From: Nocardia neocaledoniensis
Lineage (GTDB): Bacteria > Actinomycetota > Actinomycetes > Mycobacteriales > Mycobacteriaceae
Assembly: GCF_003182135.1 (NCBI RefSeq)
Contig: NZ_QGTL01000017.1
Span: 80,257-144,256, forward strand
Length of the DNA stretch: 64,000 bases
Reading direction: 5' to 3'
The translations under genes were made by a program, and so were the position numbers. Positions 42,627-51,500 of this stretch are shown piece by piece. Under the pieces are notes generated by a model, which saw only the letters and a list, made by a program, of their open reading frames with translations, ran no database searches and had not been told where the DNA came from. The stretch's first letter is position 1. Each line of letters opens with the position of its first letter.

Positions 42627-43718
42627 TCATTCGAATTCGGTGCCACCGTCACGCAGCAGGTACGCGTTCGAGACGATCTTGCCGATCGCCCGGCCGCCGA
42701 GGACCGGCGTGTGCCGCTCGGCGGTGGCGCGCACCACCAGGCCCTCCCGGATGTTGGCGCCTGTGCCGCTGACGGTTTCGGCACCCTCGGCCAGGGTCAC
42801 CAGCAGGTCCGCGTCGTAGGGCCCCTCGTAGAGGACCGGCACGCGCGGCACCGTCAGCCCGAGATCGGTGAGCAGTGCGCCGATCTCGTGATGGCCCAGC
42901 CAGCGCACCGGCTCGCCGTCGCGGTCCACCGCGATGTCGAACAGGCCGAAACCGAGCGAGGTGTCCTGTGCCGCGGACGCGCCGTAGTGCAGATCCTGCA
43001 CTCCCTGGCCGTAGACCTCACCGAAGAGCCCGACCCGGTCGGCGCCCAGTGCGGTGGCGATCTTCCTGGCCGCCTCGTCCAGCCCGTGCGCGCGCATCGC
43101 GCGCCAGTACAGGTTGCCCTCGGCGAACGTCAGCGCCAGCGACTTGCCGCCGACGCCCTTGGACGACACCAGGATCCGGTCCTCGGCGCGTACATGGGTG
43201 AGCAGGAAGGCCGTGCCGTGGATCTTCTCCGTGGCGACCACCGGCTCCCCGGCGGCGAAGATGTCCGGGAACCGTTTGATGTTCTCGACATCGATCCACG
43301 GCAGCAGCTCCGGCGCCGGCTCGACCTGACCCGACATCGAGACCGGGACGGGCGGCACCCATTTGACGATCCCGAGGCGTTCGGCGAAGTCGGTGCGCTC
43401 GCGCGCGGCCGCCGCCAGGTCCACCCCGTCCAGCGCGGCGGGCACGCAGACGATGCCCTGCGACACCTCCCCGCGCAATCGCACCGCCTTCACCCGATCG
43501 TGCTTCGACCCCGCCAGTTTCCCGGTCAGGCCGAGTTCGCCGATCAGCGCCTCGGGCAGCACCGCTTGTTCCGGAATGTAGAGCGCGTGCTCGCCCGTGC
43601 GGAACTGCCCCTTGGCGACGACGGCCCGGTACAGGCCCACCTGGGCCAGCTCGAGCCGGTCGGCGTTCGGATGCGGTAGGACGACGAGCCGTTCGGCCGT
43701 CACCTGCAAAGTCGACAT
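42627..43718 (-). CDS. ATP-dependent RNA ligase, DRB0094/DraRnl family
   Basis: A 363-residue nucleotidyltransferase. The N-terminal ~120 residues (LVVLPHPNADRLELAQVG..., AVRLRGEVSQGIVCVP) form the OB-fold module typical of the Deinococcus DRB0094 RNA ligase family. The ligase core follows with motif I EKIHGTAF (nucleophile Lys165), GLFGEVYGQGVQDLHYG, and EGLVVRATAE. Family members seal 3'-OH/5'-phosphate RNA ends, best when the 3' side is DNA-templated. GAGGGGG before the ATG. Its neighbours are cob genes, with no known RNA repair partner. Confidence 0.85.
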   Translation of the reverse strand: MSTLQVTAERLVVLPHPNADRLELAQVGLYRAVVAKGQFRTGEHALYIPEQAVLPEALIGELGLTGKLAGSKHDRVKAVRLRGEVSQGIVCVPAALDGVDLAAAARERTDFAERLGIVKWVPPVPVSMSGQVEPAPELLPWIDVENIKRFPDIFAAGEPVVATEKIHGTAFLLTHVRAEDRILVSSKGVGGKSLALTFAEGNLYWRAMRAHGLDEAARKIATALGADRVGLFGEVYGQGVQDLHYGASAAQDTSLGFGLFDIAVDRDGEPVRWLGHHEIGALLTDLGLTVPRVPVLYEGPYDADLLVTLAEGAETVSGTGANIREGLVVRATAERHTPVLGGRAIGKIVSNAYLLRDGGTEFE

Positions 43719-43801
43719 GAGATCCCCCTCGTAGTGAGGAGGCCAGCCTACGGGTGCCCACCGACAGCGTCGATCGGATTTCGGTGCGGGACAGGCGAAC
43801 G

Positions 43802-44998
43802 CTACGGCGCGGGCGGGGTCACGCGGTAGCCGTCCGGGGTGGCGACGACGTCGGTGACCGGCGCGGTCGGGCGCCCGCAGCGGCGTTCGCAGCCGGACCA
43901 GTGCTGGCGGCCCGCGACGGCCACCTCCTCGGCCGGGACCACCACCTCGCCCGCCCGCTGGTCGCCCGGCAGCACCCGGTCGGTGGCGACGGCGGCGGCC
44001 AGATCGGCGCGCACATCGGTCAGCGACTTGGCGCATCCCGGCCTGCCCGCGCAAGCGCTGACCCGCAGCCACGGTGAGGTGGCGTCGAAGATCAGGCCCA
44101 TCGGCGCCAGCACCCGCACGACGGTCTCGGCGGGGCCCTCGTCGAGGTCGGCGAGCACCAGGCTGCGCCACGGCGTGAGGAAGACGGGACGGTCGACGGC
44201 GGCGAGGAATTCGGCGGTCCGCGCGGGCAAGATGCCGAGCGGCACGCCTGCGCCGAGGCTCACCAAGCCGTTGTCCTGATCGAGCCAGCCGATCGGGATG
44301 TCGTGTGTCGCACCGAGTTCCAGTGGCGCGGCGACGGGGGAGCGGTCCAGGATCTCGGTGACCCGCTCGACGCCGCCGGGGATCTCGTGCAGGCGCCACT
44401 GCCCGTCCGCGCCGGCGCCGCGCAGGTCGAGGAAGCCGCGGGCCGCGTCGAGCATCACTTCGACGGCCTCGCTCGCGGAGACCCGGAGCCCGGTGTCGGC
44501 GCCGGTCAGCAGCACTGCGAACTCGTCGGCGGCCACGGCGTGGATCCCGATGTCCCCGCGCAGTGTGCTGACGTCGCCGCGCCCGTCGTCGAGGGTGAAC
44601 AGCACCCGTCCCGGCAGTTCGGCCAGGCGCGGATCCGCGCGCAGCCCGGCGTCGAGTCCGGCCGCCAGGTCGTGCACCTCGGCCCAGCCGCCGATCCGCC
44701 CGGACAGCGGCGAGGCGACGATGTTGCGGACCCGCTCGTGGGTCGGGCTGGGCAGCAGGCCCGCCGCGTCCAGCCGCGCGGCCAGGGCCGCGGCGTCGCC
44801 GACCTGCCGCAGCTGGATGTTGCCGCGCGAGGTGAGTTCGAGATCGCCGTTGCCCAGCTCGCGCGCCGCCTCGGCCAGCGCCTGGACCTGAGTGGGTTCC
44901 AGCCGCCCGCCTGGCACGCGGATCCGGGCCAGCGGGCCGTCCGCCGCCTGGTGCAGGCGCAGGACACCGGGGCACGAATCGGGAGCACTCCTGGACAT
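43802..44998 (-). CDS. cobG: precorrin-3B synthase
   Basis: A 398-residue sulfite/nitrite-reductase-fold monooxygenase that hydroxylates C20 and forms the gamma-lactone needed for ring contraction in the aerobic B12 route. ELTSRGNIQLRQV and the first repeat precede the Fe4S4 cysteines in ACAGRPGCAKS and SGCERRCGRP. Its presence indicates the oxygen-dependent pathway. In M. tuberculosis cobG is next to cobH; here the Lrp/DDAH, LtrA and RNA ligase genes separate them. Confidence 0.95.
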   Translation of the reverse strand: MSRSAPDSCPGVLRLHQAADGPLARIRVPGGRLEPTQVQALAEAARELGNGDLELTSRGNIQLRQVGDAAALAARLDAAGLLPSPTHERVRNIVASPLSGRIGGWAEVHDLAAGLDAGLRADPRLAELPGRVLFTLDDGRGDVSTLRGDIGIHAVAADEFAVLLTGADTGLRVSASEAVEVMLDAARGFLDLRGAGADGQWRLHEIPGGVERVTEILDRSPVAAPLELGATHDIPIGWLDQDNGLVSLGAGVPLGILPARTAEFLAAVDRPVFLTPWRSLVLADLDEGPAETVVRVLAPMGLIFDATSPWLRVSACAGRPGCAKSLTDVRADLAAAVATDRVLPGDQRAGEVVVPAEEVAVAGRQHWSGCERRCGRPTAPVTDVVATPDGYRVTPPAP

Positions 44999-45114
44999 GA
45001 TCCGCCCAGCCTACGACCCGCCGCACGACGCGTCGGCGGCGGTGCCCGCGCGCGTCACCTAGGCTGGGCGGTGCATTTCGCCCTGCCCGCTCGACGACAG
45101 GAGAGGTCGCCGCA

Positions 45115-45783
45115 ATGCTGCGTCAATTCGTGGACAAGCGTGTCGTTCCCGCGCTCGACAAGGTCGCGCTCGCGCAGACCGGCGTGGTCGGCAGGTACGT
45201 GGACTGGCTCGGGCGCAGGCATCCCGACGACGCGCCCGTGGAGACGCTGCGGCGCCTGTCCAGGCAGTACCTGGTCGTCGTCACCTCCAGCGGCGTGCTG
45301 GTCGGGCTCACCGCCGCGGTCCCCGGCGTCGGCACCCTGCTCGGCCTGGCCGCGACCGGCGTGGACACCGTGGTGTTCCTCGAGGCGTCGTCGGTGCTGT
45401 CGGTCGGCGCGGCGGCCGCCTACGACCTGGACGACGACGATCCGCGCCGCGCGCAGCTGGTGTCGAAGGTGGTCCTCGGTGAGGCGGGCACCAAGCTGCT
45501 CGACGAGACCGCGGGCCACAAGACCGGCCAGTGGCTGGGCGTGGTGACCGACCACATTCCCGGCCTGGCGAGCATGCCCGACTCCCCGGCCAAGCGGTTC
45601 ATCGTCAACTACCTGGTCAAACGGACGCTGCTGCTGTTCGGCACCCTGATCCCCGCCGGGATCGGCGCGGTGATCGGCGGCGTCGGCAACAACGCGCTCG
45701 GCCAGATGGTAGTGGCCAACGTGTACCGCAACCTGGGCACCGGCTCGCCCGAGATGGTCGCGGCGGGCACCGTGCGCGACTGA
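45115..45783 (+). CDS. membrane-associated protein, possibly EcsC-related
   Basis: A 222-residue protein with three hydrophobic stretches (YLVVVTSSGVLVGLTAAVPG, LLGLAATGVDTVVFLEASSV, and TLIPAGIGAVIGGVGNNALG). The pattern of a Gly-rich hydrophobic hairpin followed by YDLDDDDPRRAQLVSKVVLGE resembles EcsC-family proteins, but the match is weak. Function unknown. GGAGAGG before the ATG. Its stop is directly followed by the MerR-type promoter. Confidence 0.6.
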   Translation: MLRQFVDKRVVPALDKVALAQTGVVGRYVDWLGRRHPDDAPVETLRRLSRQYLVVVTSSGVLVGLTAAVPGVGTLLGLAATGVDTVVFLEASSVLSVGAAAAYDLDDDDPRRAQLVSKVVLGEAGTKLLDETAGHKTGQWLGVVTDHIPGLASMPDSPAKRFIVNYLVKRTLLLFGTLIPAGIGAVIGGVGNNALGQMVVANVYRNLGTGSPEMVAAGTVRD

Positions 45784-45784
45784 C

Positions 45785-45815
45785 TTGACCTTCGAGTCGC
45801 TGGAACCCCGAGGAT
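45785..45815 (+). promoter_or_regulatory. MerR-type promoter with 19-bp spacer and operator dyad
   Basis: -35 TTGACC (45785-45790) and -10 GAGGAT (45810-45815) are 19 bases apart, the over-long spacer of MerR-regulated promoters. A near-perfect dyad TTC-N-AG-N3-CT-N-GAA (45791-45805) sits in the spacer. Transcription would start at about 45822, the GTG of the MerR gene, so the mRNA is leaderless and probably autoregulated. Confidence 0.65.
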
Positions 45816-45821
45816 GAGCCG

Positions 45822-47471
45822 GTGTCCGAATCCGACCTCCTCACCATCGGCGCGTTCGCCCGTTCCTGCGGGTTGAGCGCCAGCGCGCTGCGCTTCTACG
45901 CCGACGCGGGCGTGCTGGTCCCCGCCCTCGTCGACGAGAGCACCGGCTACCGCTACTACGCGCCCGAGCAGGCCGCCACCGCGCGGTTGATCCGGCATCT
46001 GCGCGCGGTCGACATGCCGTTGCCCACCGTGGCGGCCGTTCTCGCCGAGCCCGATCCTGCCCGCGCCCTGGCCTTGGTCGACGCTCACCTGGCCGACCTG
46101 GACCGCCACCTGGACGCGGTCCGCGCCGCCGCGACCGCGGCCCGGGCAGCCTTCCAGGCACTGACGCGCGACACCACATTTCAGGCCGACGCGCCGCGCC
46201 GCTCGACACCGCCCAGCTGGGAGAGCCTGCAGGCCGACCCCTCGGGCGTCGAGCCCGGCGCCGAGGATCATGCGAAGCCGTCGACCGATCGGGCGTCGGC
46301 GAAGGATTTCGATCGTGTGGTGCGCGCGCCTTTCGTGGCTCGCGGAGTCGACGCCGCCGGTGTCTCGCGTGCGGAATCTCCAGGCCGCGAGCACGATCCC
46401 GGAATGTCCGCGTCCTCGGACCAGTGGCGCGGCGAGGACGTCGTGTGGGTGCGCGGCCCGCACCTCGCGGCGGCCATCGACCAGATCGCGACCGCTACCG
46501 TCGCGGACCCGAACCTGCCGGTGCTCAACAGCATTCACCTCGAATCGACCGCGACCGACCTGATCCTCACCGCCACCGACCGCTACCGCCTCGCCACCCG
46601 CACCCTGCGCCCCGCGCGCCCGTCCACCGCCCCCTGGACCGCGACCATCGACGCGGACGACCTCCGCGACATCACGTCCTGGCTCCGCCGCGAACACACC
46701 ATCGCCCTCCGGCCGACACCCACTCACCTCGCGTGCGCCGCCGCGGAAACCGTTGGCGCCGAACTCGATCGGGCTGTCGACCGCGGCTCGTCGGCGGGAT
46801 CACGTGCGTTGCGTGGCGGCGGGATCCGGGGCTCGTCGGGCGGATCCGGTGCGCCGCGTACTGGTGCGGGCCGAGGCTCCGACCGTCTCGACGACGCCTC
46901 GCGCGATCCGGAAGAGCGACGTGCCGACGTGTTGTCGGGTGATCGCAGGGGGCTGAACGCGGTGGCCGGTCTGCCGGACGCCACGCGGCGCGATCCGAGT
47001 GGGCAGCTCGAGGACGCAGCGACGTCCGGTGTTCCCGGCCCGCACCCTGCGGGATCGTCCTCGCGCGAGTGCCGCCGCTCGACCGAGCCGTTCCCCGACT
47101 ACCGGGCGATGCTGGCCCGCCTGCCCGCGGTCACCACCCGCGTCGTGGTGCCCCGCGCGGTGCTGCTGGACGTCCTCGAGCGCTCCGCCGCGCCCACGAT
47201 CACCCTGCACGTCGAGCCGACGGGCGCGGTGCGAGCGACGTTCGGCTCCGAGACCTGGCGGTTGCCCGCGACGGCCACCGGCGCCGCCCTCACGATCCAC
47301 TTCGCCGTGACGACGCTCTATCCCGCCGTCGCGTGTTCGTTCGGGCCCGACCTCCTCCTCGACCTGAGCGCCGCCGACCGACCGGCCCTCCTCCGCGCCG
47401 CCGACGACGGCACCCTGCTCACCCTCGTCATGCCGCGCCGCGCGGAATCGGCCCCGTCGAGCGTGGACTGA
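45822..47471 (+). CDS. MerR-type HTH fused to DNA polymerase III beta-clamp-like domains
   Basis: A 549-residue fusion. Residues 1-110 are a MerR winged helix (LTIGAFARSCGLSASALRFY, STGYRYYAPEQ) with its coiled coil. Two sliding-clamp domains follow: one from about 210 to 300 (DPNLPVLNSIHLES, TATDRYRLATRTL) and one from about 424 (FPDYRAMLARLPAV) to the end. Between them a ~115-residue low-complexity Gly/Ser/Arg/Asp segment and an earlier linker (about 150-205) are not clamp-like. MerR-clamp fusions occur in actinobacteria, but their role is not established. GTG start, leaderless. Confidence 0.85.
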   Translation: MSESDLLTIGAFARSCGLSASALRFYADAGVLVPALVDESTGYRYYAPEQAATARLIRHLRAVDMPLPTVAAVLAEPDPARALALVDAHLADLDRHLDAVRAAATAARAAFQALTRDTTFQADAPRRSTPPSWESLQADPSGVEPGAEDHAKPSTDRASAKDFDRVVRAPFVARGVDAAGVSRAESPGREHDPGMSASSDQWRGEDVVWVRGPHLAAAIDQIATATVADPNLPVLNSIHLESTATDLILTATDRYRLATRTLRPARPSTAPWTATIDADDLRDITSWLRREHTIALRPTPTHLACAAAETVGAELDRAVDRGSSAGSRALRGGGIRGSSGGSGAPRTGAGRGSDRLDDASRDPEERRADVLSGDRRGLNAVAGLPDATRRDPSGQLEDAATSGVPGPHPAGSSSRECRRSTEPFPDYRAMLARLPAVTTRVVVPRAVLLDVLERSAAPTITLHVEPTGAVRATFGSETWRLPATATGAALTIHFAVTTLYPAVACSFGPDLLLDLSAADRPALLRAADDGTLLTLVMPRRAESAPSSVD

Positions 47472-47713
47472 CCGGCGACCAGGCGGCGGCCGCTCGGACC
47501 CGCCGCCGGTCGCTGCTCGGGCCATTCCACGGGCGCCACTGCAGACACCCCGACCGGGCGTGTGTCACGCGGGCTCGCCCGGCGACGCCGCCGCGCGCAG
47601 CCGCACACCGTGGACCGGCCTTGGGGCTGTATCGGCCGACCCGTCCCGAGGTCGGCCCTCGCACATCGCCCGGCCGACGCGAACCACACCACCGCCACCG
47701 CGAAAGGAACCCC
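47472..47713. other. 242-bp intergenic gap
   Basis: No gene is supported here. The stretch between the MerR-clamp fusion and the TPR-like gene is GC-rich, without clear dyads or a recognisable -10 element. AAAGGA near 47704 is the ribosome site of the next gene. Confidence 0.35.
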
Positions 47714-48202
47714 ATGACCACCTCGCCCACCGATCCCACCATGGCCCGCATCATCGACGCCGTGACCGAATTCCGTTCGGGCGACCCCGAATCCGCCCGT
47801 GCCGCACTGCTCGCCCTGTGGTCCGAGATCGGCGTCGCCGGCGACCCCCTGCACCGCTGCACCCTCGCCCACTACCTGGCCGACGCCTACGACGATCCCG
47901 CCGAAGCCCTCGTCTGGGATGTGCGCGCCCTCGACGCGGCCGACGCCCTCACCGACACCCGCCTGCGCGATCACAATGCGGGCCTTCAGGTCGCGGGCTT
48001 CTACCCCTCCCTGCACCTCAATCTCGCCGACAACTTCCGCCGCCTCGGCGCGTTCCCCGCCGCGACCCGTCATCTCGACGCGGCCCGCGACCGCCTGTCG
48101 ATCCTGCCCGACGACGAGTACGGCACCCTGATCCGCACAGCGGTCACCGAACTCGCCGCCATGATCGCCGCGCACGACACCACCCGGCGCCCCACCCACT
48201 GA
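47714..48202 (+). CDS. small tetratricopeptide-like protein, unknown function
   Basis: A 162-residue, mostly helical protein. Repeated helix pairs (RIIDAVTEFRSGDPESARAALLALW, CTLAHYLADAYDDPAEALVWDVRAL, LHLNLADNFRRLGAFPAATRHLDAARDRL; quoted in parts: RSGDPESARAALLALW, HYLADAYDDPAEAL, NFRRLGAFPAATRHL) suggest three to four TPR-type units. Similar stand-alone proteins are found in Nocardia and Streptomyces without known function. AAAGGA lies 6 bases before the ATG. Confidence 0.65.
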   Translation: MTTSPTDPTMARIIDAVTEFRSGDPESARAALLALWSEIGVAGDPLHRCTLAHYLADAYDDPAEALVWDVRALDAADALTDTRLRDHNAGLQVAGFYPSLHLNLADNFRRLGAFPAATRHLDAARDRLSILPDDEYGTLIRTAVTELAAMIAAHDTTRRPTH

Positions 48203-48320
48203 GCGCGGCAACCAGCCGAGCAGCCTGGCCATGCCCAGGTCGTCTCGGTTGGCCCGGTGCTCGAAGATCGTGCCCGCGCGCGCGGGGAACCAGTTCGGCT
48301 CGGTCATGGCGAAGGTCCGG
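48203..48320 (-). pseudogene. possible minus-strand coding remnant
   Basis: On the minus strand a stretch from about 48310 to 48204 reads MTEPNWFPARAGTIF... then EHRANRDDLGMARLLGWLPR. Nearly all its codons end in G or C, as in real genes of this genome. It has no ribosome site and no stop where it runs into the antisense of the TPR-like gene, so it may be a gene fragment. The protein family is not recognised. It may also be chance. Confidence 0.25.
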
Positions 48321-48377
48321 CCGGTCGGCCACCCGGTCACAGGGATGTGGGCTGGAAAGTTGCGGGCCTCGGGCGGA

Positions 48378-48510
48378 CAGTACGATCGGGATGCTCGGCG
48401 GGCGTCGAGGAAACCGGTGGAAATCCGGTGCGGTCGCGCCACTGTGAACAGCCAGACCCTCTCCGGCGAGCACCACCACCCCCCGATGGGCGCGTCACCC
48501 GAGGAAGGCC
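48378..48510 (+). ncRNA. cobalamin riboswitch upstream of cobN
   Basis: The B12-box GCCACTG is at 48438-48444, preceded by the conserved core GAGGAAACCGG and GGAAATCCGGTGCGGTC, and followed by AGCCAGACC. This is the canonical adenosylcobalamin-sensing element. The 3' side runs into GAGGAAGG (48501-48508), the cobN ribosome site, so ligand binding probably blocks translation. Exact ends are estimates. Confidence 0.85.
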
Positions 48511-48517
48511 ACACCCT

Positions 48518-51500
48518 GTGATCCTGCTGCTGTCCACCTCCGACACCGATCTGCTCAGCGCCCGCGCGAGCGGCGCCGACTACCGGTGGGGCAATCCCGC
48601 CCGGTTGCTGGTCGATGATCTGCCGGAGCTGCTCGACGGCGCCGACCTGGTGATCGTGCGGATCCTCGGCGGCAAGCGCGCCTGGGAGGCGGGCCTGGAC
48701 GCGGTGCGGGCCAGCGGGGTGCCGATGGTGGCCCTCGGCGGCGAGATCGCGCCCGACGCCGAGCTCATGGAGTGCTCCACGGTGCCGGTGGGTGTGGCGG
48801 CCGACGCGCACAACTACCTCGCGGCGGGCGGCGCCGACAACCTGCGCGAGCTGCACCACTTCCTCTCCGACACGGTCCTGCTCACCGGACACGGCTTCGC
48901 CCCGCCGGTCGAACTGCCGTCCTGGGGCGAGCTCGAGCGGTCCGCGCGCATCCTCGAACCGCATGCCCCGACCGTCGCCGTGGTCTACTACCGCGCGCAG
49001 CATCTCGCGGGCAACACCGGCTACATCGACGCGCTGTGCACCGCGATCGAGGCCAAGGGCGCCCGCGCGCTGCCGGTCTACTGCGCCTCGCTGCGCACCG
49101 CCGAACCCGAGCTGCTCGCCCTGCTCGGCCGGGCCGACGCGCTCGTCGTGACCGTCCTCGCGGCGGGCGGCAGCAAGCCGGCCACGGCCGCGGCAGGCGG
49201 CGACGACGAGGCCTGGGACGTGGCCGCCTTGGCCGCCCTGGACGTGCCGATCCTGCAGGGCCTGTGCCTGACCAGCGGTCGCGCGCAGTGGGAGGCCAAC
49301 GACGACGGCCTCTCGCCACTCGATGTCGCCACCCAGGTCGCGGTGCCGGAGTTCGACGGGCGCATCATCACGGTGCCGTTCTCGTTCAAGGAGTTCGACG
49401 CCGACGGCCTGTCCACCTACGTGCCCGACCCCGAACGCGCCGCCCGGGTCGCCGGGATCGCGGTGCGGCACGCGCGGCTGCGCCACATCCCCGCCGCCGA
49501 CAAGCGGATCGCGATCATGCTCTCCGCGTACCCCACCAAGCACGCCCGCATCGGCAACGCGGTCGGCCTCGACACCCCCGCGAGCGCGATCCGGCTGCTC
49601 ACCGAACTGCGCACCGCCGGTTACGATCTCGGTGCTCCCGGCGAAATCCCCGGCCTCGAGGAAGGCGACGGCGACGCGCTCATCCACGCGCTGATCGCCG
49701 CGGGCGGGCAGGACCCCGACTGGCTCACCGCCGAACAGCTCGAGGGCAACCCGATCCGCATCGGCGCCGCCACCTACACCCGTTGGTTCGAGTCGCTGCC
49801 CGAGGATCTGCGCGAGGCCGTCGTCGAGGCGTGGGGCCCGCCGCCCGGCGAGCTCTACGTCGACCGCTCCGCGGACCCCAAGGGCGAGATCGTCATCGCC
49901 GCACTGCGTTTCGGCAATGTCGTGCTGATGGTCCAGCCGCCCCGCGGCTTCGGCGAGAACCCCGTCGCCATCTACCACGACCCCGACCTGCCGCCCAGCC
50001 ATCACTACCTGGCCGCCTACCGCTGGCTGTCGGCCCCCGACGGGTTCGGCGCCGACGCGATGGTGCACCTCGGCAAACACGGCAACCTGGAGTGGCTGCC
50101 CGGCAAGACCCTCGGCATGTCCGCCTCCTGCGGCACCGACGCCGCCCTCGGCGACCTGCCGCTGATCTACCCGTTCCTGGTCAACGACCCGGGCGAGGGT
50201 ACCCAGGCCAAGCGCCGCGCCCACGCCACCCTGGTCGACCACCTGATCCCGCCGATGGCGCGTGCCGAGACCTACGGCGACATCTCCCGGCTCGAGCAGT
50301 TGCTCGACGAGCACGCCAACATCTCCGCGCTCGACCCGGCCAAGCTGCCCGCCATCCGTCAGCAGATCTGGACGCTCATGCGGGCCGCCAAGATGGATCA
50401 CGATCTCGGCCTGGCCGAACGTCCGGAGGAGGACGTCTTCGACGACATGCTCCTGCACGTCGACGGCTGGCTGTGCGAGATCAAGGACGTGCAGATCCGC
50501 GACGGCCTGCACATCCTCGGCCAGGCCCCCGAGGGCGAGACCGAACTGGACCTGGTGCTGGCCATGCTGCGCGCCCGCCAGCTCTGGGGCGGCGAACAGA
50601 ACGTGCCCGGCCTGCGCGAAGCACTGGGACTGAGCGAGGCGGGCGACGAGGCCCGCGAGCGGGTCGACGTGGTCGAGGCCCGCGCCCGCGAACTGCTGGC
50701 GGCGCTGCAGGCCGAAGGCTGGTCCGCCGACGTGGTCGAGCGTCTCGTCGCCGATTTCGCGACCGCGATCCTCGACGGGCACCGTGCCGAGGACGTGCCG
50801 GTCGCCGACGCCGAGCGTCTGGCGAAGGTCGCCGCGATCCTGCGTTTCGCCGCCACCGAGGTCGTGCCCCGCCTGCGTGAGACCGGCGTCGAGATCGCCC
50901 GCGTCCTGCACGCCCTCGACGGTGGGTTCGTCCCCGCCGGTCCCAGCGGCTCCCCGTTGCGCGGCCTGATCAACGTGCTGCCCACCGGCCGCAACTTCTA
51001 CTCCGTCGATCCCAAGGCCGTGCCGTCGCGGCTGGCCTGGGAGACCGGCCAGGCCATGGCCGAGTCGCTGCTGGCGCGGTACCTGGCCGACCACGGCGAG
51101 TACCCGAAGTCGGTCGGTCTGTCGGTGTGGGGCACCTCGGCCATGCGCACCTCCGGCGACGACATCGCCGAAGTGCTCGCGCTGCTGGGCGTGCGGCCGG
51201 TGTGGGACGAGGCCAGCCGCCGCGTCACCTCGCTCGAGGTCGTCTCCCTCGCCGAGCTCGGCAGGCCGCGTGTGGACGTCACCGTCCGCATCTCCGGGTT
51301 CTTCCGCGACGCCTTCCCGCACGTGCTCGCCCTGCTCGACGACGCGGTTCGCCTCGTCGCCGACCTCGACGAGCCCGCCGAGTCGAATTACGTCCGCGCG
51401 CACAGCCAGTCGGATCTGGCCGCGCACGGCGACGCCCGCCGCGCGACCACCCGCATCTTCGGCTCCAAGCCGGGCACCTACGGCGCGGGCCTGCTGCAGC

